A stretch of DNA of 39,223 nt from an uncultured Eubacteriales bacterium (GCA_900316025.1 ONBJ01000007.1:1-39223), one strand, 5' to 3'. Numbered from the stretch's first letter, positions 25,233-33,395 are shown. Notes: generated by a model not told the origin, from the letters alone. A program made the numbers and translations.

Positions 25233-25442
25233 ATGGCTGTAGATTTAGAGGGCGTGATAAGAGTTTTCTGCCTTGTAAGCGGAGCATCTATGCTTCTTAC
25301 AGGAATTTTAAGACTTATTTTTTCTCTGCGTGGCGATGCATCAAGAAAAAAGGATATTGTTCCTGCATTGGTATCATTAATTATGGGAGTTCTTGTAATA
25401 TTATTGCTGCCGACGCTCATTATGATGATGATTTTCAAGTAG
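25233..25442 (+). CDS. Small two-helix membrane protein, unknown
   Basis: A 69-residue protein with two hydrophobic helices (about residues 7-29 and 41-66) joined by a basic loop (RGDASRKKD). The ATG at 25233 follows AAAAGGAGAG; a longer form from 25191 overlaps the dnaE stop and is less likely. It lies 38 bp after dnaE and before the pfkA promoter. I do not recognise the family. Confidence 0.65.
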   Translation: MAVDLEGVIRVFCLVSGASMLLTGILRLIFSLRGDASRKKDIVPALVSLIMGVLVILLLPTLIMMMIFK

Positions 25443-25510
25443 CATTTATAACGCATATTTTTATTCGGCAGATATCTGAATAATATTTACATATCTTTTT
25501 GAAAAAAGAC

Positions 25511-25539
25511 TTGAAAATTATGGCGAATATAACTATAAT
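25511..25539 (+). promoter_or_regulatory. Sigma-A-type promoter of pfkA
   Basis: TTGAAA (25511-25516), exactly 17 bp, TATAAT (25534-25539), giving a leader of about 35 bases to the GGGGGGC ribosome site and ATG 25581. Confidence 0.8.
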
Positions 25540-25580
25540 ATAGATTAGGTAATATTTAGACAATTATTGGGGGGCTTAAA

Positions 25581-26549
25581 ATGTCAGAAAAAGCTATAGC
25601 AGTGTTGACAAGCGGCGGCGATGCACCGGGAATGAATGCGGCTGTCCGTGCTGTTGCACGAGCTGCTTTGTGCAAAGGAATGAGAGTTATAGGAGTTCGC
25701 AGAGGTTACAACGGACTTCTTAACGGTGATGTCTTTGAGATGAATCTTCGTTCCGTATCAGATATTATTCACAGAGGCGGTACTGTTCTTTATACTGCAA
25801 GAAGTGAGGAGTATAACACTCCCGCAGGTGTGAAGAAGGCTGCTGATACGTGCAGAGAGCTTGGTGTATCAGGTGTTGTTGTTATCGGCGGAGATGGTTC
25901 TTTCCGTGGAGCAAGAGATTTGACAGGTCAGGGAATACTTTGTGTAGGTATCCCCGGAACTATAGACAATGACATAGCTTGCAGTGAGTATACTGTAGGT
26001 TTTGATACTGCTATGAATACCGCTATGGATATGATAGACCATATACGTGATACGGCTCAGTCACACGACAGATGCAGCGTAATAGAGGTTATGGGCAGAC
26101 GCTGCGGCGATATTGCTCTCCAGACAGGTATAGCTGTCGGTGCAACCGCAATACTCGTTCCTGAAAAAGAGTATGACCTCGAAAAAGATATTATACAGAG
26201 AATGATTGCAACTCAGAAAACAGGCAAGAAGCACTTTATAGTTATCGTAGCAGAGGGTGTAGGCGGTTCTGCCGAAATCGCAAGGCGTATAGAGGAAAGA
26301 ACCGGTGTTGAAACCAGACTTACTGTTCTGGGTCATGTTCAGCGTGGCGGTATGCCTACACTGAGAGACAGAGTTGTTGCAAGTGCTATGGGTCATAAGG
26401 CTGTCGAGCTTCTTTCAAACGGCATAGGCAACAGGGTCGTTGCTATGACTAACGGAAAGATAGTAGACTATGATATTACTGAGGCTCTCAATATGGAGAG
26501 AGTGTTCGATAATGAGCTTTATCAGCTTGCTCTTGACATATCAATATAA
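25581..26549 (+). CDS. pfkA: ATP-dependent 6-phosphofructokinase
   Basis: Phosphorylates fructose 6-phosphate in glycolysis. The 322-residue length is standard for bacterial PfkA. Visible are GGDAPGMNAAVRA (12-24), the ATP-type GGDGSF (103-108; a PPi enzyme would carry Asp after GGD), catalytic GTIDNDI (126-132), the substrate-binding MGRRCGDIA, and GHVQRGG near the C-terminus. It has its own promoter and is followed by about 150 bases without visible signals, then a long hairpin and a cloverleaf repeat. Confidence 0.97.
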   Translation: MSEKAIAVLTSGGDAPGMNAAVRAVARAALCKGMRVIGVRRGYNGLLNGDVFEMNLRSVSDIIHRGGTVLYTARSEEYNTPAGVKKAADTCRELGVSGVVVIGGDGSFRGARDLTGQGILCVGIPGTIDNDIACSEYTVGFDTAMNTAMDMIDHIRDTAQSHDRCSVIEVMGRRCGDIALQTGIAVGATAILVPEKEYDLEKDIIQRMIATQKTGKKHFIVIVAEGVGGSAEIARRIEERTGVETRLTVLGHVQRGGMPTLRDRVVASAMGHKAVELLSNGIGNRVVAMTNGKIVDYDITEALNMERVFDNELYQLALDISI

Positions 26550-26697
26550 CTGATTATTTTCTTATTTCTGCAATTTGAAACGCTCTTTTAAACGTAAACA
26601 CGGATTGGATTTGACCGTTCTTAAGGTCTGCGGTTTATGATTGAAAGTTCCGCATATAGTATTGTCCTGTAGCTTTGCGTTGATGGGAACGTTTGGT

Positions 26698-26751
26698 ATA
26701 AAACAGCGGAGGGGGAAGTCTTTTTAAAGACTTCCCCCTCCGCTGTTTTAT
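26698..26751. terminator. Perfect 26-bp hairpin between convergent pfkA and DUF1275 genes
   Basis: 26698-26723 pairs without mismatch with 26726-26751 across a two-base loop. The stem has a G/C-rich centre (GCGGAGGGGGAAG) and A/T ends, so a T tract is present on either strand. It lies 150 bp after the pfkA stop and is a likely bidirectional terminator, though much longer than needed. The 398-bp gap 26550-26947 holds only this and cloverleaf copy D. Confidence 0.8.
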
Positions 26752-26788
26752 CAAAATATATAAATACCATACCTCCGTGTACGCTTAT

Positions 26789-26884
26789 GCGATTGCAGAC
26801 GGCAAAAGCGTTCGCTTTTGCCAAATTGCAAGGTATACCTTGCAATTTCGTTTCAGACATTTGTCTGAAACGGTCTGCAATCGC
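26789..26884. repeat. Three-armed cloverleaf inverted repeat, copy D
   Basis: Closing stem GCGATTGCAGAC (26789-26800) pairs perfectly with 26873-26884 and is identical to copy B. Three hairpins fill the interior without a single unpaired base between them: 26801-26822 (10 bp, loop TT), 26823-26848 (a perfect 26-base palindrome) and 26849-26872 (11 bp, loop TT). The right flank CCTGAGCGTAG (26887-26897) is shared with copy B and pairs imperfectly with TACGCT at 26780-26785. It lies between the convergent pfkA and DUF1275 genes. Confidence 0.94.
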
Positions 26885-26947
26885 AGCCTGAGCGTAGATA
26901 CAGAGCTGAATTTAAATCACTGAAATTTAAAAAGCTTTGCAGAAAGC

Positions 26948-27601
26948 TTATGCTTTCTGTTTTTTGGCTTTCCCGAATGATACAAGTATAAAAGCACTTG
27001 TTATGGGAATAAGTACAATGAAAATACAGTTTTTTCCTATAAAAAGAGAGCCTGTAACAGCTATTAAAGCTCCGAAATGATAACTAAGCAGAGTAAGTCC
27101 GTAAAATTTTGCTTTTTTCAGCATAGCCTTTTCTTTGCTGAAAACAAATTCGGTTAATGAGGTTGAAAACTGTCTGAAATTATTAGTGGAAAATATACAG
27201 GAGCTTGCAAATCCGAAAGCTCCCGGAAAAGCTGTCCACTGAAATGCCATAGAAAAAAACAGTGGATATGTATAGAAGCTGTTTTCTACATTGGAAGGCA
27301 TAAAAGCAATAGCCGCAACAGACAGGGTATTAAATATAAGTGACAGATATTTAAGGTTTATTCTGCTGTAATGAGGAATGATAACTGAAAGACTAAGTCC
27401 TGAAAAATATACAATAAGTCCTGCCATACGCAGAAAAAAAGACAGGAAATCACCTCTTGCAATATCGTTTATAATTTTTATCATATTGGTAGTCTGTGCG
27501 TTTGCAAATACATCACAAAAGCTGATTATAGCGAAACACCCGAAAAAACCTCCGATTATCGACATATTGAAATGCGTATATGCCTCTGTATGTGCCTGCA
27601 T
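26948..27601 (-). CDS. DUF1275 (YoaK-family) membrane protein
   Basis: A 217-residue membrane protein with about six hydrophobic segments. The phrases IIGGFFGCFAIISFCDVFANAQTTN near the start and a later FASSCIFSTNNFRQFSTSLT match the DUF1275/YoaK pattern of an N-terminal helix with NaQT.N and a central NNlRQ. Function of the family is unknown. The ATG complement at 27599-27601 has AAAAGAGGG upstream and a clear promoter further out. The gene converges on pfkA. Confidence 0.8.
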   Translation of the reverse strand: MQAHTEAYTHFNMSIIGGFFGCFAIISFCDVFANAQTTNMIKIINDIARGDFLSFFLRMAGLIVYFSGLSLSVIIPHYSRINLKYLSLIFNTLSVAAIAFMPSNVENSFYTYPLFFSMAFQWTAFPGAFGFASSCIFSTNNFRQFSTSLTEFVFSKEKAMLKKAKFYGLTLLSYHFGALIAVTGSLFIGKNCIFIVLIPITSAFILVSFGKAKKQKA

Positions 27602-27625
27602 AAAATCCCTCTTTTCCGTTAAAAG

Positions 27626-27654
27626 ATTATATCATTTAAGAAATCTGTTGTAAA
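27626..27654 (-). promoter_or_regulatory. Sigma-A-type promoter of the DUF1275 gene
   Basis: On the minus strand TTTACA (27649-27654), a 17-bp spacer and TATAAT (27626-27631), about 25 bp before the start codon. On the + strand a TATAAT at 27806-27811 may serve the divergent HAD gene but its -35 (TTTATT, 27783-27788) is weak. Confidence 0.7.
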
Positions 27655-27882
27655 CTTAAAAATATAACATACATAATGCGGGATTTTAATACATTAATGT
27701 ACATTTTTCTGCAATAGTAATAATAGTTACAGATAAAATCTTTTTTATCAATAATATAACAAAACTTTAATAATAAAATGTATTTATTCTGACGGTGTTT
27801 TATGATATAATCATCGGGAAAGGCTGTAAAAGGTCGGAATATGTATTATAGAAATTTTCATCAGAACGGGAGAAATCATATT

Positions 27883-28611
27883 ATGTACAAAAACTATCTT
27901 TTTGATTTATACGGAACGCTGGTTGATATAAATACAAATGAATGGAAAAGCTATCTCTGGAAAAAGATGTCTGAGCTCTACGGCTTTGAAGGTGCATTTT
28001 ACTCAGCCGCAGAACTTAAAAAGGCATATTTCGAGGAAGTGGAAAGAGAAAAGGAAATGGTAAGAATAAAAAATCCCGTATATGAGCATATTGACATAAG
28101 AATAGAGAATGTATTTGATAATCTGCTGAAATTCAAGGGGATAGAAGTTCCTGACGGCTTCGGAGAATATACGTCAAAGATATTCAGAATAATATCAACT
28201 AAATATATAAAGCTGTATAACGGAGCGGAGGAACTGCTTACTGCTCTGAGAGAAGCAGGAAAAAATGTTTATCTGCTTACAAATGCACAGAGAAGCTTTA
28301 CTGTTCCCGAACTTAAATTTCTCGGGTTATATGATAAGTTTGACGGCATAGTAATATCATCGGACGAATATGTCAGCAAGCCTGATAAGGAGTTTTATAA
28401 TATAATTATCGACAGATATTCCCTCAAAAGAAACGAAACAATAATGATAGGCAACGACTGTACAACAGATATAGAGGGTTCGTATAATGCAGGGCTGGAT
28501 TCCCTTTATATACACAGCAATATATCGCCCGAAGTAAGGGGAGAACTTAAAAGTAGATTCAGCGTTATGGACGGAGATGTAAAAAAAATAAAAGATATGA
28601 TTATAAAGTAA
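27883..28611 (+). CDS. HAD-superfamily hydrolase (YjjG/haloacid-dehalogenase-like)
   Basis: A 242-residue HAD hydrolase with motif I FDLYGTLVD (nucleophile Asp8), motif II LLTNAQ, motif III Lys in SKPDKEFYN and motif IV IGNDCTTDIEGSYNAG, plus a helical C1 cap between motifs I and II. The second Asp of the usual DxD is Tyr10, as in haloacid dehalogenases, although Clostridial members of this clade are generally annotated as phosphatases. ATG 27883 with CGGGAGA is preferred to the in-frame ATG 27841. Substrate unknown. Confidence 0.85.
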   Translation: MYKNYLFDLYGTLVDINTNEWKSYLWKKMSELYGFEGAFYSAAELKKAYFEEVEREKEMVRIKNPVYEHIDIRIENVFDNLLKFKGIEVPDGFGEYTSKIFRIISTKYIKLYNGAEELLTALREAGKNVYLLTNAQRSFTVPELKFLGLYDKFDGIVISSDEYVSKPDKEFYNIIIDRYSLKRNETIMIGNDCTTDIEGSYNAGLDSLYIHSNISPEVRGELKSRFSVMDGDVKKIKDMIIK

Positions 28612-28651
28612 ATTTCTTCCAAGAATATTTGTGGAAAGGAATGTGATTTGA

Positions 28652-30394
28652 TTGAAGCTTGAAAATTCAAAAAAAAGACTGTTGGTAATTATCGGAGTTT
28701 GTGTGGCAGTTCTTTTGGCGGGAACGGGAATATTCTATGCAGTCAGCGGCGGTACGTTTGATATTACAAGGCTTGCAAATTCAAATGTCGAGGGAGAAAC
28801 AAGACCGACCGAAAAGCCGAAGCCTACTGAACCCGATAAACCTGAACTGGAAGCAAGTATTTCAGCTCAGACCCTGAATTTAGTCGAAAATCAGACTGCA
28901 CAGATTAAAGCTGAACTCAAAAACAAGGAAAAAAGCAAATATAATGTACGTTATACCACATCAGACGAAAATATCGCCGCCATAGATACAAAGGGAAAAA
29001 TTACTCCGATGAGCAAGGGCGAATGTCAGGTAGGGGTTTATGTGGAAGGATATGATACTTCTATAAAGAACTTCAATATAAAGGTGGAAGATTATCGTAT
29101 AGACCAGATAAGTATGCTGAGCTCGTATGTTTTCGGACTTAGTACAAAGGAGGCATATACCTACGCAGGAAACAGAAAGGGTAATGCAAAAATTACAGGC
29201 TGCAAAATAGATGATTTTGACGGTGACGGAAATTATGAGCTTTTTATAAAATATAATCTGTCAAATAAACTGCAAAAAATATTTGTTGTAACTTCATACG
29301 GAGATGGCTACACTGTCCACCAGTCGGAAAAAAGCTTCAGCGATATAGCAGGAGGCGGCTATGCAAGCTATATTGAGGACGTTTACAAAGATGCAAACGG
29401 CGGTATAAGCATAATAGCAGAGTCAACAAAGGCGGACGCTGTATTCTCGGAAAAAATTACGGCTTTGTATTCAGTTAACGGAACAATGGAAAAACAGGCT
29501 GAATACTACTGCAAAGAACCTTTTAATCTTACAGATATGGGTAAGAAGTCTGAGTATAAAATAGATAAAGTAAAGAAAGAGCGTGATGAATTTACATTGC
29601 TCTATACATCCCTGAAATCTTCAAGAGAGATTTTCGACAATTATATAACAATAACAGCGAAGCTTTCACAGGGCAACTATGTAAAAGCCGAACTTCCGTC
29701 CAATATAGGACAGGCATACTATAACAGACTTCAGTGGACAACAACAGATGACGGAGTTGCAAAGGTAAGCAATTCGGGAATGATTACAGGCGGAAGCAAA
29801 GCAGGAAACTGTGAAATTACAGGCTTTATTCCCGGTATGACAGTTCCGCTTTGCAAAATGACAATAGAAGCCAGCAATGTTACAGATGATTTTGAAAGCT
29901 ATGTGGAATCCATACAGGGCAGCGAAATAATGGGTCAGGCAGGCAACAGAATGAAGCTCTACGGATATTATGTAACCGATATTGACAGCGACGGTATTTC
30001 GGATTTGCTGCTTTATTATGTCGGAGGAAACGGCTGTCAGCTTGAAGCTGCACACTATATAGGTTCTCAGGTAAGCCGAAAGGTAATAAAGAGTGTTGTT
30101 ACCGAAAACGGTACAAGCTGCCTTCTCGATTTGTACAATGACAGTATGAACGGAAATGCTCTGGTTTTATATGTTGGAAAAATGACAAAGACAAACTCTT
30201 CACTGACAACGGATTTTCACTATGAAACTTATGAGAACGGCGAATTTACCGATATTAATTCAAGTCAGTATACGGTTATTTCTTCAGACTCCAATAAAAA
30301 TGAGTGCAAGGTTGCAGGCGAAAAGGTTGAAGAAGATGATTTCAATACTATGCTTAACAGATATGTGAAAATGGGAAGCTGGCATCTGGTATAG
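28652..30394 (+). CDS. Membrane-anchored protein with duplicated Ig-like and DxDxDG modules
   Basis: A 580-residue protein with an N-terminal transmembrane anchor (about 9-31), a Pro/Thr/Lys linker (50-65) and an internal duplication. Each half has a BIG2-type Ig-like domain (TTSDENIAAIDTKGKITPM near 102-120; TTTDDGVAKVSNSGMITGG near 363-381), then a segment with AGNR followed by a Ca2+-loop-like motif (DFDGDG at 188-193; DIDSDG at 443-448) and Leu/Tyr-rich strands. It is probably exposed on the cell surface and may bind polymers or calcium; this is inference. TTG 28652 is the start, with GGAAAGGAATG upstream. The gene ends 37 bp before cloverleaf copy E. Confidence 0.75.
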   Translation: MKLENSKKRLLVIIGVCVAVLLAGTGIFYAVSGGTFDITRLANSNVEGETRPTEKPKPTEPDKPELEASISAQTLNLVENQTAQIKAELKNKEKSKYNVRYTTSDENIAAIDTKGKITPMSKGECQVGVYVEGYDTSIKNFNIKVEDYRIDQISMLSSYVFGLSTKEAYTYAGNRKGNAKITGCKIDDFDGDGNYELFIKYNLSNKLQKIFVVTSYGDGYTVHQSEKSFSDIAGGGYASYIEDVYKDANGGISIIAESTKADAVFSEKITALYSVNGTMEKQAEYYCKEPFNLTDMGKKSEYKIDKVKKERDEFTLLYTSLKSSREIFDNYITITAKLSQGNYVKAELPSNIGQAYYNRLQWTTTDDGVAKVSNSGMITGGSKAGNCEITGFIPGMTVPLCKMTIEASNVTDDFESYVESIQGSEIMGQAGNRMKLYGYYVTDIDSDGISDLLLYYVGGNGCQLEAAHYIGSQVSRKVIKSVVTENGTSCLLDLYNDSMNGNALVLYVGKMTKTNSSLTTDFHYETYENGEFTDINSSQYTVISSDSNKNECKVAGEKVEEDDFNTMLNRYVKMGSWHLV

Positions 30395-30430
30395 AACTTT
30401 GGGAAACTGCATTTTTCAGGTATGCACATA

Positions 30431-30528
30431 AGGCGATTTCAGAAACAGCAGATTTCATCTGCTGTTTGCGGCAGACAGTATGTCTGCCTTCATAAACAGA
30501 CTTCGTCTGTTTATGTCTGAAATCGCCT
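30431..30528. repeat. Three-armed cloverleaf inverted repeat, copy E
   Basis: Closing stem AGGCGATTTCAGA (30431-30443) pairs perfectly over 13 bp with 30516-30528. Inside are hairpins 30444-30466 (10 bp, loop of 3), 30470-30488 (8 bp, loop GTA) and 30491-30515 (11 bp, loop TTC), with two or three unpaired bases around the middle arm. The stem core GCGATTTCA equals that of copy C. It lies between the Ig-like gene and the next HAD gene, both on the + strand; no T-run follows. Confidence 0.9.
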
Positions 30529-30574
30529 GCTCTAGTAAAGCTGAAACCAAAATTTAAAACAGGGAGATGAAACA

Positions 30575-31243
30575 ATGGAGAAAATAAAGGGTGTTATTTT
30601 TGATATGGACGGTGTTATAACAGATACCGAAAAATGGCTGCAAAGGTATTATATGAAAGCTGCGAGGGAGCTTGGATTTACTCAGATAAAGGCGGAGCAT
30701 ATACTGGAAATACGCAGTCTGCCTGCCGAAATAGCCGAAAAAAAGATGAAGGCTCTGGTGTGTGATGATTTTGATTTTTACGCAGTAAGAGAACTCAGGA
30801 AGAAGTATATGAGCGAGCATATTGAAAAATACGGACTGGAAAAGAAAAAAGGTATAGATGAGCTTCTCAGATACATAAAGGAAAAAGGGCTTAGATGTTC
30901 TGTAGCGACTGCCACACCTGTGGAAAGAACTAGGGAATATCTTACAAAGATTGGTATTATAGAATACTTTGATGAAATAGTTTGTGCTGATATGGTGGAA
31001 AAAGGCAAGCCTGAACCTGATATTTACATAGAAGCCGCTAAAAGACTTGGACTTCCCGAATCAAGCTGTATTGCCTTGGAGGATTCCCCGAACGGAGTAC
31101 TTTCAGCATACCGTGCAGGCTGTGTTACAGTTATGGTTCCCGACCTTACCCAGCCAGATGACAGTACGGCACAGATTATCTATACCAAAGCGGACAGCCT
31201 TTCAGATGTGATAGATATTATAGAAAAAATAAACTGCGGCTGA
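30575..31243 (+). CDS. HAD-superfamily phosphatase/phosphomutase-like (beta-PGM clade)
   Basis: A 222-residue HAD hydrolase with the full motif I FDMDGVITDTE (Asp10 nucleophile, Asp12 acid/base), a helical cap, motif II SVATATP, motif III Lys in KGKPEPDIYIEAAK and motif IV ALEDSPNGVLSAYRAG. This arrangement fits the beta-phosphoglucomutase/sugar-phosphatase clade. AGGGAGATG precedes the ATG at 30575. The substrate cannot be read from sequence. Confidence 0.9.
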   Translation: MEKIKGVIFDMDGVITDTEKWLQRYYMKAARELGFTQIKAEHILEIRSLPAEIAEKKMKALVCDDFDFYAVRELRKKYMSEHIEKYGLEKKKGIDELLRYIKEKGLRCSVATATPVERTREYLTKIGIIEYFDEIVCADMVEKGKPEPDIYIEAAKRLGLPESSCIALEDSPNGVLSAYRAGCVTVMVPDLTQPDDSTAQIIYTKADSLSDVIDIIEKINCG

Positions 31244-31301
31244 ACAATTACCTGAAAACAGATTTAATTTTGTAATTTAGTACTGTATCGTGATAAAGTA
31301 C

Positions 31302-31330
31302 TTTACTAATTGAAAAGATTGTGCTAAAAT
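31302..31330 (+). promoter_or_regulatory. Probable promoter of the yerC-like gene
   Basis: TTTACT (31302-31307), 17-bp spacer, TAAAAT (31325-31330), about 55 bp before the ATG at 31385. Confidence 0.5.
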
Positions 31331-31384
31331 CTAAGTAAAAAGAGAACTTTTCTCAGTTTATTTTGACAAGGAGAAATCAGTACA

Positions 31385-31708
31385 ATGAATTCAAAGATAA
31401 AAGACCCCAACACGGATTTGCTTTTCAACGCAATATTGAAGCTGGAAACCCCTGAGGAATGTTACAGATTTTTTGAGGATTTGTGTACGGTACAGGAGCT
31501 TAAAGCAATGTCACAGCGTATAGTGGTAGCAAGAATGCTTACACAGAAAAAGGTATACAGTACCATAGTAGAGGAAACAGGAGCAAGTACGGCAACAATA
31601 AGCAGGGTAAACCGTTCGCTTATATACGGCTGTGACGGATATGAAATGGTATTCGGCAGGATAGACAAGGAACTTGCGGATAAAGCTGAAAATCAGAGCG
31701 GAGAATAA
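31385..31708 (+). CDS. YerC/YecD-family TrpR-like regulator
   Basis: A 107-residue all-helical DNA-binding protein of the TrpR superfamily. It has the family-like start of ~20 residues, then ECYRFFEDLCTVQELKAMSQRI and the helix-turn-helix YSTIVEETGASTATISRVNRSL (split here at its centre). YerC-type proteins are common in Firmicutes next to various genes and their target is mostly unknown. The ATG at 31385 follows AAGGAGAAATC. The next gene begins six bases after the stop, so the two are one operon. Confidence 0.85.
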   Translation: MNSKIKDPNTDLLFNAILKLETPEECYRFFEDLCTVQELKAMSQRIVVARMLTQKKVYSTIVEETGASTATISRVNRSLIYGCDGYEMVFGRIDKELADKAENQSGE

Positions 31709-31713
31709 AAGTA

Positions 31714-32472
31714 ATGCTGAGTTATTCGTATTTTGCGGACTTTTACGATGAGCTTACGGCAAATGTAAACTATAAAGAAGCAGCACAGTATATCATAAAG
31801 CTTTCAGAAAGATACGGTCACGATATGGGAATAACGCTGGATCTTGCTTGCGGAACGGGAACTCTTACGGTTATGCTCAAAAAGCTTGGAGTTGATATAT
31901 ACGGCATAGACGCTTCGGCGGAAATGCTTTCCGAGGCTCAGGAAAAAGCAATGGAAAACGGTATAAGCGGTATGCTGTTTTTAAGGCAGAAAATGCAGAG
32001 CATAGACCTTTACGGAACTATAGATACCTGCATATGTACCCTTGACAGCATTAATCATATTACCGATATTGAAGATGTTCAGAAAACATTTTCAAAGGTA
32101 TCATTTTTTATGAATCCGCAGGCACTCTTCATATTTGATGTAAATACAGTCTACAAGCATCAGCAGATACTTGCAGACAATACGTTTGTATATGATACGG
32201 AAAATGTGTACTGCGTATGGCAGAACACTCTTTGCAGCGATAAAAGAACGGTTGATATATCGCTTGATTTTTTTGAAAGGCTTGAAGATAAAAAGAGTAC
32301 CTGTTACAGACGGTTCAGTGAAAGCTTTCGGGAAAAAGCGTATTCAGATGAAGAAATATGTACTATGCTTGATAAGGCAGGCTTTGAGCTTCTTGACAGA
32401 TTTGCGTGGAATACGTTCAAAGCTCCCGAACCCGATTGTCAGAGGGTTGTATATATAGCTAGAAAGCTTTGA
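31714..32472 (+). CDS. Class I SAM-dependent methyltransferase
   Basis: A 252-residue methyltransferase with the glycine-rich SAM-binding motif LDLACGTGTLT (about residues 42-52), the acidic loop end IYGIDASAEML and the motif around CTLDSINHI. It starts SYFADFYDELT, a common opening for this Clostridial family. The ATG at 31714 is immediately downstream of the yerC-like gene, whose final codons supply GGAGAATAAAAG as ribosome site. Substrate unknown. Confidence 0.9.
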   Translation: MLSYSYFADFYDELTANVNYKEAAQYIIKLSERYGHDMGITLDLACGTGTLTVMLKKLGVDIYGIDASAEMLSEAQEKAMENGISGMLFLRQKMQSIDLYGTIDTCICTLDSINHITDIEDVQKTFSKVSFFMNPQALFIFDVNTVYKHQQILADNTFVYDTENVYCVWQNTLCSDKRTVDISLDFFERLEDKKSTCYRRFSESFREKAYSDEEICTMLDKAGFELLDRFAWNTFKAPEPDCQRVVYIARKL

Positions 32473-32504
32473 TATAAAAAAGAAAACAAAAGGAAATAAA
32501 AATT

Positions 32505-33395
32505 ATGGATAAGATTATAAGATGTATAACGAGTGACGGAAGTATAGTTGCAAGTGCGATAGACAGCAGCGATATTGTAGCTGCGGCACAGCAGGTTCAT
32601 AAGCTTTCACCGATAGCAACCGCAGCACTTGGCAGACTTCTGACGGGAGCTTCACTGATGGGAGCTCAGCTTAAACAGAAAAAAGCCGCTCTTACTCTCA
32701 GAGTAAAGGGTGACGGAGCGTTAGGTTCAATGATAGCTTCCGCAACAAGTGACGGAAATGTAAGAGGGTTTGTACAAAATCCTAACTGTAAGACGGAGTA
32801 CCACTCAAACGGAAAGCTTAATGTAGGAAAGGCTGTCGGAAAAAACGGCTATCTTTACGTTATAAGGGATTACGGAACAGGTCAGCCTTACAACGGAGTT
32901 GTAGAGCTTGTAAGCGGAGAAATAGCCGAGGATATTACCGCATACTACGCAAACAGCGAGCAGATACCTACAGTATGTGCATTGGGAGTTCTTGTAGCCA
33001 AAAATGATGGAGGTGCTATGCTTTCGGGAGGAATGCTGATACAGCTTTTACCCGGAGCTGATATGCAGACAGCCGTAAAGCTGGAGAGCAATATAAAAAA
33101 GCTTGAGCCTGTAACTACTATGATGGCAAAGGGTATCAGTCTGGTTGATATGTGTAAAATGGCACTGGACGGATTTAATGTTGAGGTACTTGAAGAAAGA
33201 CCTGTTCATTATTATTGTACTTGCAGTAAGCAGAGAGTTGAACAGAGTTTTGCAACATTGACAGATGACCAGCTCAGGGGATTAGTCAACTCAAAGGGCA
33301 AGGTTGAGGCAATATGTCACTACTGCAATAAGCACTATTTGTTTGATAAGAAAGAAATAGATAATATTATTGAAAAAAGAAAATCGAAAAAATAA
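32505..33395 (+). CDS. hslO: Redox-regulated chaperone Hsp33
   Basis: Holdase chaperone switched on by oxidation. The 296-residue protein has the core domain with IRCITSDGSI, the conserved LRVKGDGALGSM and the C-terminal zinc-binding redox switch with Cys238 and Cys240 (CTC) plus Cys271 and Cys274 (CHYC). Release of zinc and disulfide formation activates the family. AAAAGGAAATAAAAATT precedes the ATG at 32505. Presence in an anaerobe fits a need to survive oxygen exposure. Confidence 0.95.
   Translation: MDKIIRCITSDGSIVASAIDSSDIVAAAQQVHKLSPIATAALGRLLTGASLMGAQLKQKKAALTLRVKGDGALGSMIASATSDGNVRGFVQNPNCKTEYHSNGKLNVGKAVGKNGYLYVIRDYGTGQPYNGVVELVSGEIAEDITAYYANSEQIPTVCALGVLVAKNDGGAMLSGGMLIQLLPGADMQTAVKLESNIKKLEPVTTMMAKGISLVDMCKMALDGFNVEVLEERPVHYYCTCSKQRVEQSFATLTDDQLRGLVNSKGKVEAICHYCNKHYLFDKKEIDNIIEKRKSKK

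Noticed and set aside
30575-31243. Calling this HAD protein beta-phosphoglucomutase
   Set aside because: Motifs fit the clade, but no maltose/trehalose phosphorylase genes are nearby and substrate residues cannot be judged, so only the clade is given.
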